Source: Paraburkholderia sacchari
GTDB lineage: Bacteria > Pseudomonadota > Gammaproteobacteria > Burkholderiales > Burkholderiaceae
Direction of reading: 5' to 3'
Assembly (NCBI RefSeq): GCF_000785435.2
Contig: NZ_JTDB02000009.1
Coordinates: forward strand, 182,846-246,845
DNA length: 64,000 bases
Numbering within the stretch: position 1 is the first letter of the stretch; each line of letters opens with the position of its first letter. The notes under the pieces are model-generated. The model did no database searches. It was not told the DNA's origin and saw nothing but the letters and a program-made list of their open reading frames with translations. Shown in pieces: positions 53,087-61,217 of the stretch. Position numbers and translations under genes: made by a program.

Positions 53087-54450
53087 AGACCCTCGAACGC
53101 GTCGTCGATCCCCAGGCCTTCATTGACGGACAACGGTTCTCCCCATTTCAGTGGGGCGTACTAGTGCTGTGCTTTCTCGTAGTCGCCGCCGACGGTTACG
53201 ACACGGCAGCCATCGGCTTCATCGCGCCATCGCTCGTGCAGCAGTGGGGCATTGCGCGCGTGGCGCTCGGTCCGGTGATGAGCGCGGCGCTGGTCGGGCT
53301 CGGCATCGGTGCGGTGCTGGCCGGCCCGCTCGCGGACCGGCTCGGACGCAAGACCGTGCTGGTGCTTTCCGTGGCGTTCTTCGGACTGTGGAGCCTCGCG
53401 GCGGCATTTGCCGGCACGGTCGAGTCGCTGACCGTGCTGCGCTTCTGCACGGGTCTCGGCCTTGGCGCCGCGATGCCGAACGCCGTCACGCTGATGTCCG
53501 AATATGCGCCGGTGCGCGTGCGAGCGGTCGTCGTCAATACGATGTTCTGTGGCTTTTCAACCGGCCTTGCGCTCGGGGGATTCGCGTCCGCATGGTTGAT
53601 TCCGCTATTTGGCTGGCAAAGTGTGCTGGTTGCGGGCGGTATCGGGCCGATCGTGCTTATGGTTCTGTTGATCCTGCTCTTACCGGAGTCCGTTCAGTTC
53701 ATGGCGGTACGGCAGCGTGCCGACGCAAAAATCGCACGCATCCTCAGCCGTATTGCTCCCGGCACGGCGTTCGATGGCTGCCGTTTCGTCGCGGCCGAGG
53801 GCGGCGTGAGCGCGAAGCGTGAATCGGCGATTCGCGTCGTCTTGTCTCGACAGTACCGCTTCGGGACATTGATGCTGTGGCTCGCGTACTTCATGGGCCT
53901 GCTGATCTATTACCTTCTCACCAACTGGCTGCCCACGCTGTTTCGCGACACGGGTTTCTCCGGCGCGCGTGCAGCTCTGATGACGTCGCTGTTCCCGCTT
54001 GGTGGTGTGCTTGGCAATCTGTGCGTTGGCTGGTTCATGGACCGCCGCAACGCCAATCGCGTGATCGCAGCAACGTATGTGCTCGCCGCAGTAATGGTCC
54101 TGCTGGTGGGGCGTGGCGTCGGTCACCAGTTATGGCTCGGCACGCTTATCTTCCTGACCGGCACGTTGGTCACGAGCGCGGTCACGTCGATGTCCGCACT
54201 GGCCGCCGCGTTTTATCCGACGCATGGGCGAGCGACTGGCGTTGCCTGGATGCTCGGCGTGGGGCGCATAGGGGGAGTGGCAGGGGCACTGGTCGGTGCG
54301 GCTCTGATGGGCTTCGGCTGGCAGATCGGTTCGGTGTTCAGCTTGCTTGCCGTGCCGGCGCTGGTGTCGGCGTGCGCGCTGTTCGTGATGACAGGGCGCG
54401 GCAAAACTGTTTCTCAGACGCACACACAGCAAAGCGTGCCGATGCATTAG
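53083..54450 (+). CDS. MFS transporter, aromatic acid:H+ symporter type
   Basis: A 455-residue 12-helix permease of the AAHS (PcaK/BenK-like) family: VVAADGYDTAAIGFIAPSL in helix 1 with the signature Asp, GPLADRLGRKTVLVLS loop motif between helices 2 and 3, RFCTGLGLGAAMPNAVTLMSEYAP in helix 4, and a central cytoplasmic loop after LLPESVQFMAVR. Probably imports cyclohexanecarboxylate or 4-hydroxybenzoate. The start at 53083 overlaps the leader-peptide stop. Next to the porin, forming an uptake pair. Confidence 0.9.
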   Translation: MKTLERVVDPQAFIDGQRFSPFQWGVLVLCFLVVAADGYDTAAIGFIAPSLVQQWGIARVALGPVMSAALVGLGIGAVLAGPLADRLGRKTVLVLSVAFFGLWSLAAAFAGTVESLTVLRFCTGLGLGAAMPNAVTLMSEYAPVRVRAVVVNTMFCGFSTGLALGGFASAWLIPLFGWQSVLVAGGIGPIVLMVLLILLLPESVQFMAVRQRADAKIARILSRIAPGTAFDGCRFVAAEGGVSAKRESAIRVVLSRQYRFGTLMLWLAYFMGLLIYYLLTNWLPTLFRDTGFSGARAALMTSLFPLGGVLGNLCVGWFMDRRNANRVIAATYVLAAVMVLLVGRGVGHQLWLGTLIFLTGTLVTSAVTSMSALAAAFYPTHGRATGVAWMLGVGRIGGVAGALVGAALMGFGWQIGSVFSLLAVPALVSACALFVMTGRGKTVSQTHTQQSVPMH

Positions 54451-54532
54451 GCGATGTCACGGTTCGTTTCTTTCTGGAATTTTTTAAATAATTAGATATA
54501 CAAATAAATAATTCAGGTTTGGAGAGACACAA

Positions 54533-55708
54533 ATGAAAAAAAAGCTTCTCGCATTGGCCCCGCTTTGCCTGTACGGTGTATCGGCATGGGCGCAGAGCAG
54601 TTTGACGCTGTACGGCGTGCTGGACGAAGGCATCATGTTCAACAGCAACGTCGCCACGGGGCCTTCGAAAGGCGGGCAAAAGTGGTACCTCGACTCGCTC
54701 AACGGCATGTACGGCAGTCGTTGGGGCATGAAGGGGGCCGAGGACCTGGGCAGCGGCACGCGTGCGATCTTCGCGCTCGAATCCGGCGTGAATCTGAATT
54801 CGGGCGCGGCGGGGCAAGGGGGTCTCCAATTCGGACGCCAGGCGGCCGTCGGTTTGAGCAACCGGCGCTTCGGTGACCTCACGTTGGGGCGGCAGTACGA
54901 TTCGGTCGTCAACTATGCGCAGGCGGTCACGATTCAGGGCTATCTGGCGAGCGAGGTTTTCCAGCATCCCGGCGATATCGACAACACTGCGAACTCGCTG
55001 CGCACCAACAACGCGATTCGTTACGCGAGCCCCAACATCAATGGACTCACGTTTGGCGCCACCTGGAGCGTCGGAGGCCAACCCGGCAATATCAGCGGCA
55101 ACGGCGGCTATTCGGCGGGTGCGGCGTACTCCAATGGCGTGGTGACCCTGGCGGCCGCTTACCTCTACTTCAAGAATCCGACCGCGGCTACTGCTGGCCA
55201 GGGCTTCTTCACGAGCAACGGCAGCGGGACGCAGTTGACCGGCATCCTGAACAAGGCCTATGCAAGCGCGAATTCGTATCAGGTGGCGGTAGCGGGCGGG
55301 CTATACACGATCGGGCCGGTGCAGATCGGCGCGTCCTGGTCGAACGTCGAGTACGGCAATATCGTGGCGCTGGGCGGCGCGAGTGCACGATTCAATAACG
55401 TCGATGCGGGCGTCAAGTGGTCCGTCACGCCGGCATTCAGTCTTGGCGCGGCCTACGATTACACGAAGGGCAACAATGTGCGCACGCCGGAAGGCGCAAA
55501 CGTCGGCAATCAGCATTTCAACCAGTTCAGCGTGATGGCCGACTACTTTCTTTCGAAGCGAACCGATCTCTATGCCGAGGGCGCGTACCAGATCGCGGCG
55601 GGTACCTCGTCCACGGGGGCGCCCGCGGCGGCTAACATCGGCAATGCCGGGGACTCGTCGAACACGCACCAGGTACTCGTGCGCGCCGCGATTCGCCATC
55701 GGTTCTGA
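54533..55708 (+). CDS. Gram-negative porin (OmpC/Omp-type of Burkholderiales)
   Basis: A 391-residue outer-membrane trimeric porin. Signal peptide MKKKLLALAPLCLYGVSAWA with cleavage before QSSLTLYG; first strand SSLTLYGVLDEGIMF, SRWGMKGAEDLGSGTRAIFALESG, RQYDSVVNYA, and a terminal strand ending in phenylalanine (AIRHRF), the Bam signal. A strongly AT-rich leader (54451-54532) carries the promoter. By position it admits the acid substrate of the chc/pob pathway. Confidence 0.93.
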   Translation: MKKKLLALAPLCLYGVSAWAQSSLTLYGVLDEGIMFNSNVATGPSKGGQKWYLDSLNGMYGSRWGMKGAEDLGSGTRAIFALESGVNLNSGAAGQGGLQFGRQAAVGLSNRRFGDLTLGRQYDSVVNYAQAVTIQGYLASEVFQHPGDIDNTANSLRTNNAIRYASPNINGLTFGATWSVGGQPGNISGNGGYSAGAAYSNGVVTLAAAYLYFKNPTAATAGQGFFTSNGSGTQLTGILNKAYASANSYQVAVAGGLYTIGPVQIGASWSNVEYGNIVALGGASARFNNVDAGVKWSVTPAFSLGAAYDYTKGNNVRTPEGANVGNQHFNQFSVMADYFLSKRTDLYAEGAYQIAAGTSSTGAPAAANIGNAGDSSNTHQVLVRAAIRHRF

Positions 55709-55748
55709 CGCAGGTTTGCGGGGCCGCAGCCCGGTGCCAGTGGCAATC

Positions 55749-55794
55749 AGGTCATTTTCGCTTGCGGGAAGAGGTCATTTTCCCTTGCGAAAAG
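55749..55794 (+). repeat. 24-bp imperfect direct repeat at the pobR 3' end
   Basis: AGGTCATTTTCGCTTGCGGG and AGGTCATTTTCCCTTGCGAA follow one another with a 24-bp period. The second copy encodes the last codons and stop of pobR (minus strand), so the first is a duplicated gene tail just past the stop. Confidence 0.6.
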
Positions 55795-56647
55795 CGTTTG
55801 GCGTCACGCCAGTGAATCGCTTGAAAAACCGTGTGAAATATGCGGGTTCCGTGAAGCCCAAAAAATCGGATACCTGATTGATATTGAGCGCGGTGTAGGT
55901 GAGACTGCGCTTGGCCTCCAGCAGCAATCGCTGATGGACGAGGGCGAGCGCGCTTTTGCCCGCTATTCGCTGGCAAACCATATTCAAATACACCGGCGTC
56001 ACGCCCAGACGTTCGGCGTAGCGGCTGATCGGAAAATGTTCGCGGTAATGTTTTTCGATCAGGCCGGAGAATGCCCTCAGATAGGTTTGACCACGATCCT
56101 GACGTTCGCCCCGTTCCTCGCCTTGTTGATCCTGGCGACTGACCCATACGACGAGCGCGCTCACGAGTGACCGGAGCATCAGGTCCCTTGAGGGTGCGGG
56201 AAGTCCGTATTCCTGATTCAGCCGGCCACATAGCGTATTCAGGTAAGGCAGGTCATTGCCGACCGAATAACAGCCCGGGTGCTCGAGCACGCGGCGCGGC
56301 GCGTCGATTTGCTGCTGAAGCCAGTTCATCAGCGGCGCAGCGATGGTAACCACGTATCCGTCGACTTCCGGAGAGAACTGGAAGCCGTGCACGCACATCG
56401 GCGGGACGACCTGGACCGATGGCGTGTTTATCGTTGTCTTCTCGCCCTCGATTTCGAGCTGTGCCACGCCTTTCTGAACGTACAGGATTTGGGCGAGGTC
56501 TGCGTGCCGGTGCTGCCCGATTTCCCAGTCGTGCAAGCTGCTTCGCTCGGGGATCGACTCGCAGTGCAGCAAATCGAGCGTGCTCCAGTCAGGCCCTTCG
56601 CCGTATAACTTGAAGACAGGGATGTCGCGCTGCGCTGGATGTTTCAT
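55775..56647 (-). CDS. pobR: AraC-family regulator of pobA
   Basis: A 290-residue regulator. Cupin domain (QHRHADLAQILYVQKGVAQLEIEGE, VQVVPPMCVHGFQFSPEVDG) and AraC domain (YAERLGVTPVYLNMVCQRIAGKSALALVHQR; ININQVSDFLGFTEPAYFTRFFKRFTGVTPNAFRKGK). Divergent from pobA, the standard pobR-pobA arrangement, and of the AraC rather than the IclR (Acinetobacter) type; it should activate pobA on 4-hydroxybenzoate. The 181-bp intergenic region is AT-rich. Confidence 0.9.
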   Translation of the reverse strand: MKHPAQRDIPVFKLYGEGPDWSTLDLLHCESIPERSSLHDWEIGQHRHADLAQILYVQKGVAQLEIEGEKTTINTPSVQVVPPMCVHGFQFSPEVDGYVVTIAAPLMNWLQQQIDAPRRVLEHPGCYSVGNDLPYLNTLCGRLNQEYGLPAPSRDLMLRSLVSALVVWVSRQDQQGEERGERQDRGQTYLRAFSGLIEKHYREHFPISRYAERLGVTPVYLNMVCQRIAGKSALALVHQRLLLEAKRSLTYTALNINQVSDFLGFTEPAYFTRFFKRFTGVTPNAFRKGK

Positions 56648-56828
56648 GAATTCGTCACCGGGTTATCGGCCCGCATAGGACTTTTTAAAAGTCCAATTTT
56701 AAACAAAAAAATTGCCTTATCAGCGCTGCCGATTTCTAGAAAAATGCAATTCAACCGTGGCGCTAATTATTGGGGCTCAAAGAGCGAAGTGGCAGTCGCG
56801 GCGCAGAGAAATATAGGAGACATCGGTC

Positions 56829-58013
56829 ATGAAGACCCAAGTAGCGATCATCGGCGCCGGGCCGTCCGGCCTGCTTTTGGGACAGTTGCTGCACAAGGCG
56901 GGCATCGACAGCGTCATTCTTGAACGTCAGAGCGGAGAATACGTGCTCGGCCGAATTCGTGCGGGCGTGCTCGAGCAGGGCATGGTCGACCTGATGCGCG
57001 AAGCGGGCGTGAGCGAGCGCATGGATGCGGAAGGGCTGGTTCACGACGGAATCGAACTCGTGTTCGGCGGGCGACGTGACCGGATCGACCTGAAGCAGCT
57101 CACGGGCGGTTCGTCGGTGCTGGTGTACGGCCAGACCGAAGTGACGCGCGATTTGATGGCGGCGCGCAAGGAAAGCGGCGCGACCACAATCTACGAAGCG
57201 GCCAACGTTCAGTTGCACGATGTGAAAGGCGAAGCGCCTTACGTCACATTCGAAAAGAACGGTGAGACATACCGTCTGGATTGCGATTACATCGCCGGCT
57301 GCGATGGCTTTCATGGTGTTTCGCGCAAGACGATTCCCGAGGAAGTGCTTACTCACTACGAGCGTGTCTATCCGTTTGGCTGGCTCGGCATGCTGTCCGA
57401 CACCCCGCCTGCCAATCACGAGCTGATTTACGCGCACCACGAACGCGGTTTTGTACTCTGTAGCCAGCGTTCGACGACTCGCAGCCGTTACTATCTGCAA
57501 GTTCCATTAACCGAGAAGGTTGAGAACTGGTCCGACGAGCGCTTCTGGGAAGAGCTGAAAACGCGCCTGCCGCAGGATGTGGCGGAGAAGGTGGTCACCG
57601 GTCCTTCGCTCGAGAAGAGCATCGCGCCGCTGCGCAGTTACGTGGTTGAGCCGATGCAGTATGGCAAGCTGTTTCTCGTGGGCGACGCGGCGCATATCGT
57701 GCCGCCAACCGGCGCGAAAGGCTTGAATCTCGCCGCAAGCGACGTGAGCACGTTGTATCGGATTTTGAATCGCGTCTACCGCGACGGCCGAACCGATCTA
57801 CTGGAAAAGTATTCGCAGATTGCGTTGCGCCGCGTGTGGAAGGCAGAACGTTTCTCGTGGTTCATGACGAACCTTCTGCACGAGTTCTCCGATCGCGACG
57901 CCTTCGACAAGCGCATGCAGCGCACCGACTACGACTACTACACGACTTCCGAAGCCGGGCTCAAGACGATCGCGGAAAACTACGTTGGTTTGCCGTACGA
58001 ACCGATTGAATGA
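56829..58013 (+). CDS. pobA: 4-hydroxybenzoate 3-monooxygenase
   Basis: A 394-residue flavoprotein hydroxylase converting 4-hydroxybenzoate to protocatechuate with NADPH and O2; the length equals the well-studied Pseudomonas enzyme. FAD motif AIIGAGPSGLLLGQLL (6-21), VYGQTEVTRDLMAAR, NADPH/FAD DG-motif CDYIAGCDGFHGVSRKTIP, and LVGDAAHIVPPTGAKGLNLAASDV. Start 56829 after TAGGAGA. Functionally it receives the 4-hydroxybenzoate made by the chc enzymes. Confidence 0.97.
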   Translation: MKTQVAIIGAGPSGLLLGQLLHKAGIDSVILERQSGEYVLGRIRAGVLEQGMVDLMREAGVSERMDAEGLVHDGIELVFGGRRDRIDLKQLTGGSSVLVYGQTEVTRDLMAARKESGATTIYEAANVQLHDVKGEAPYVTFEKNGETYRLDCDYIAGCDGFHGVSRKTIPEEVLTHYERVYPFGWLGMLSDTPPANHELIYAHHERGFVLCSQRSTTRSRYYLQVPLTEKVENWSDERFWEELKTRLPQDVAEKVVTGPSLEKSIAPLRSYVVEPMQYGKLFLVGDAAHIVPPTGAKGLNLAASDVSTLYRILNRVYRDGRTDLLEKYSQIALRRVWKAERFSWFMTNLLHEFSDRDAFDKRMQRTDYDYYTTSEAGLKTIAENYVGLPYEPIE

Positions 58014-58077
58014 AGCAGAAGTGATGCATCGCTTGATGCGCATGCGCCGCTCATGAATACGCATCCTGGGACATGCC

Positions 58078-58340
58078 GTGACTACGCGCTCGCCGGCCCG
58101 ACTTCGGCAATCTCCGCCACCGCTTCCTGGGTGCGCGCGCGACCGGCCTGCCGGCGATGCACGACGCGCATGTGCGCGAGCGGCTCATCGAGCGCAAATG
58201 GCTTGACGAGCAGGACGAGCCCGTGTCACGTCGTGCGCAAAGCGAGCCATCCCTGGCCTGGTGCACGGCGAACCCGTCGCCCTGCAGGCCTTGCTGCAAG
58301 CCGCTGCCGATCAGTTCATCGTCTGCGAACAGGAGTATTC
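58078..58340 (-). pseudogene. OmpR-family response regulator remnant with internal deletion
   Basis: One piece reads RILLFADDELIGSGLQQGLQGDGFAVHQARDG, the N-terminus of a QseB/TctD-like receiver; a second piece, in another frame, reads HGLVLLVKPFALDEPLAHMRVVHRRQAGRAR, the end of the same receiver. The middle with the phospho-acceptor Asp and the DNA-binding domain are missing and there is no start codon. Clearly a decayed gene. It lies directly beyond the DUF4148 gene on the same strand. Confidence 0.6.
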
Positions 58341-58368
58341 GCTTACGCGCGCTCCGTTGTGCCGGTCG

Positions 58369-58665
58369 TCAGTGGTGGTCGTACTCCGTATTCCACGCGT
58401 GATGCGAGAGGGTATGACCCGACTCCGAGGTGCTGGTTGCCGCGCCACCGTAACTGGTATTCGATTGCGCTGCCACGCGGGCTTCGGCCGCCTGAATGTC
58501 CGCGGGATATTGCGCCTTGAGAGGCTTGTAACCTGCATGGTCGAGTTGGATCAGTTGTCCTTCGACCTGCGCGCGGGTCATTGGATCATTCGACGCCTGT
58601 GCAAACGATATTGCAGGCATGGCGACGCTAAGCGACAGAGCAAGTGCCTTGATGAGGGTATTCAT
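58369..58665 (-). CDS. DUF4148 family secreted protein
   Basis: A 98-residue periplasmic protein: signal peptide MNTLIKALALSLSVAMPAISFA then QASNDPMTRAQVEGQLIQLDHAGYKPLKAQYPADIQAAEARVAAQ, the DUF4148 core typical of Burkholderiales. The C-terminus is Ser/Thr/His-rich (HTLSHHAWNTEYDHH) and might bind metal. Start 58665 follows GGAGG. Function unknown. Confidence 0.88.
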   Translation of the reverse strand: MNTLIKALALSLSVAMPAISFAQASNDPMTRAQVEGQLIQLDHAGYKPLKAQYPADIQAAEARVAAQSNTSYGGAATSTSESGHTLSHHAWNTEYDHH

Positions 58666-58925
58666 GACTGGTACCTCCGTAATTAGCCCATCGGAACTGC
58701 TGGCGTTTTGTGTTCCAGCAATTTCAGTTTGAAGCGCCAGACTTAAGACACGGTTAACACGATGCTTGTTGTGAAGCATGTCCGTGAACGCCGGTAGGCT
58801 TTGCAGTCAATGTGCCCCATCATGAAATGGGCGATGGGTACGCAAGGACTGCGGAGGCAGAAGAGGGGCAGCACGATCGCGCGCGTCCGGAGGCAGCAAA
58901 GGCTGCCCCCGATATCGACCAGCGC

Positions 58926-59693
58926 TTACTTCAACCGCCCCGCAAGGAACTGCTGCAACCGTTCACTACGCGGCGCGTTGAGCACTTCCTTGGGATCGCC
59001 TTGCTCTTCGATCTTGCCCTTATGCAGGAACACCACGTGATTCGATACATTGCGCGCGAATCCCATTTCGTGCGTGACGACGATCATCGTGCGGCCTTCC
59101 TCGGCGAGCGCCTGCATCACGCGCAGCACCTCGCCCACGAGTTCGGGATCGAGCGCCGAAGTGGGCTCGTCGAACAGCATCACCTCGGGCTCCATCGCCA
59201 GCGCGCGGGCGATCGCCACGCGCTGCTGCTGGCCGCCCGAAAGATGCGACGGATACTTGTGCTCGACGCCGTTCGCAAGGCCCACCTTGGCCAGGTACTT
59301 GCGCGCGCGTTCTTCGGCTTCGGCGCGACTTAGACCCAGCACGCTCACGGGCGCCTCGATGATGTTCTCGAGCACGGTCATGTGCGCCCACAGATTGAAA
59401 TGCTGGAACACCATCGCAAGGCGCGTGCGCATCGCCCGCAACTGCTTCGGGTCGCTGACGCGCAACGAGCCGCTGCGGTCGGCGCTCGTGCGAATCTCCT
59501 CGCCATTGACCGTGATGCGGCCGGAGCACGGCGATTCGAGGAAGTTAATGCAACGCAGGAACGTGCTCTTGCCCGATCCGCTCGAGCCAATCAGGCTGAT
59601 CACGTCACCGGGTTTGGCCTTGAGCGAGACGCCTTTCAAAACTTCGTTTTCGCCGAACTTCTTGTGCAGGTCGTCGACAATCAGCTTGTACAT
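58926..59693 (-). CDS. hisP: histidine/basic amino acid ABC transporter ATPase
   Basis: A 255-residue polar-amino-acid ABC ATPase. Walker A SLIGSSGSGKSTFLRCINFLE (about 35-55), Q-loop MVFQHFNLWAHMTVLENI, signature HLSGGQQQRVAIARALA, Walker B VMLFDEPTSALDPELVGEVL, switch His in VVTHEMGFARNV. Last gene of hisJ-hisQ-hisM-hisP on the minus strand, 29 bp after hisM. Adjacent to hutH, so histidine is the likely substrate. Confidence 0.93.
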   Translation of the reverse strand: MYKLIVDDLHKKFGENEVLKGVSLKAKPGDVISLIGSSGSGKSTFLRCINFLESPCSGRITVNGEEIRTSADRSGSLRVSDPKQLRAMRTRLAMVFQHFNLWAHMTVLENIIEAPVSVLGLSRAEAEERARKYLAKVGLANGVEHKYPSHLSGGQQQRVAIARALAMEPEVMLFDEPTSALDPELVGEVLRVMQALAEEGRTMIVVTHEMGFARNVSNHVVFLHKGKIEEQGDPKEVLNAPRSERLQQFLAGRLK

Positions 59694-59722
59694 TCTCGAT
59701 ACTCCATCAGCGCTGAATGGGT

Positions 59723-60436
59723 TCAGTGCCCTTGCGGTTTTAGATAAGCCAGCATCCGGGTTTCCATGCGGCGGAAGGCCCAGATCAGGGCGAAAACGAT
59801 CGTCGCGTAAAGCACGGCGGCAATTCCGTATGCCTCGAAAGTCATATAGGTGGCGGAGTTCGCGTCGCGAGCCACTTTCAGAATGTCGGGCACGGTTGCG
59901 GTGAACGCGAGCGTCGTGGCGTGCAGCATCAGGATCACTTCATTGCTGTACGCGGGCAGCGCGCGGCGCAATGCCGAGGGCAGGATGACGCGCGTGTAGA
60001 GCTTGAACTTCGACATGCCGTAGGCGAGGCCCGCTTCAATCTCGCCCGCCGGCGTCTCGCGGATAGAGCCGGCAAAGATCTCGGTGGCGTAGGCGCATTC
60101 GTTGAGCGTGAAGGCAAGCAGCGTGCAATTCATCGCACTCCGGAAGAATTCGCCAAGCAGCGCGTGGGTATGCACATAGTTCAGGCTATAGATGCCGGTG
60201 TAGCAGAGCAGCAGTTGAACATAGAGCGGCGTGCCGCGAAATACGTAGGTGTAGAGCCAGACCGGCCGCGAGATCCACGGATTACGTGAAGCGCGCGCAA
60301 TCGCGAGCGGCACGGCCAGTCCGAAGCCCAGCACGATCGAGATGACCAGCAGCCAGAGCGTAATGACGAGGCCGCTGTAGTTGAAGCCGTCGCTGTACAG
60401 GTAGTTCGGCCAGTATTGCTGAAGCAGTTCGATCAC
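59723..60436 (-). CDS. hisM: histidine ABC transporter permease HisM
   Basis: A 237-residue inner-membrane permease of the HisM type: SGLVITLWLLVISIVLGFGLAVPLAIAR in helix 1, YTYVFRGTPLYVQLLLCYTGIY, and the EAA loop ETPAGEIEAGLAYGMSKFKLYTRVILPSALRRALPAYSNEVIL. Four-base overlap with hisQ; forms the heteromeric channel with it. Confidence 0.92.
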   Translation of the reverse strand: MIELLQQYWPNYLYSDGFNYSGLVITLWLLVISIVLGFGLAVPLAIARASRNPWISRPVWLYTYVFRGTPLYVQLLLCYTGIYSLNYVHTHALLGEFFRSAMNCTLLAFTLNECAYATEIFAGSIRETPAGEIEAGLAYGMSKFKLYTRVILPSALRRALPAYSNEVILMLHATTLAFTATVPDILKVARDANSATYMTFEAYGIAAVLYATIVFALIWAFRRMETRMLAYLKPQGH

Positions 60437-61122
60437 AGCGCGGCCCTCCGCACACCGGTCGAATAACGCTTTTCGAGGCGGTGCAATGCCAGGTTGGAAA
60501 CAGTGGTGATGGCTAGATAGATCGCGCCGGTCGCCAGCGTGAAGAAAAAGAACTCCTGGGTGGCTTTGCCTGCGTCCTGCGAGGCTTTCACCACGTCGGC
60601 GAGACCGATGATCGAGACCAGCGCGGTCGCCTTCACGAGCACCTGCCAGTTGTTGCCGATGCCGGGCAGCGCGAAACGCATCATCTGCGGAAACAGGATG
60701 CGTGTGAACACGCGCGTGGAACTCATGCCGTATGCAAAGCCCGCTTCGATCTGGCCACGCGGCACGGCAAGAAACGCGCCCCGGAACGTCTCGGTAAAGT
60801 ACGCGCCGTAGATGAAGCCGAGCGTGATGACGCCGGCCACGAACGGGTCGATGTCGATCTGGTCCATGCCCATTGCGTCAGTCAGGTGGTTCAGCCAGAT
60901 CTGGATGCTGTAGAACAGCAGCAGCATGAGCACGAGATCAGGCACCGCGCGGATCAGTGTCGTATACGTCGTTCCGATGCGTGCGAGCACGCGGTTGGGC
61001 GAGAGCTTCGCCGCGGCGCCGATGAGGCCCAGCACGAACGCCGCGGCGAGCGACAGCAGCGAGAGCTTGATGGTTTCCCACGTGCCGGCGAGGAGGAGAG
61101 GGCCGAAGCCTTGGAAGAGCAT
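60433..61122 (-). CDS. hisQ: histidine ABC transporter permease HisQ
   Basis: A 229-residue permease paralogous to HisM: FGPLLLAGTWETIKLSLLSLAAAFVLGLIGAAAKL, TLIRAVPDLVLMLLLFYSIQIWL, EAA loop VPRGQIEAGFAYGMSSTRVFTRILFPQMMRFALPGIGNNWQVL. It lies 95 bp downstream of hisJ. Confidence 0.92.
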   Translation of the reverse strand: MLFQGFGPLLLAGTWETIKLSLLSLAAAFVLGLIGAAAKLSPNRVLARIGTTYTTLIRAVPDLVLMLLLFYSIQIWLNHLTDAMGMDQIDIDPFVAGVITLGFIYGAYFTETFRGAFLAVPRGQIEAGFAYGMSSTRVFTRILFPQMMRFALPGIGNNWQVLVKATALVSIIGLADVVKASQDAGKATQEFFFFTLATGAIYLAITTVSNLALHRLEKRYSTGVRRAAL

Positions 61123-61217
61123 GAATGGACGTCCTTCAATGACGGGGCGCTATACGCGTGCCGCGCGTTGCGCGGCAGCGGCACGGCCCCGTGTCGATAC
61201 AAGCGAGGCGATGGGGC

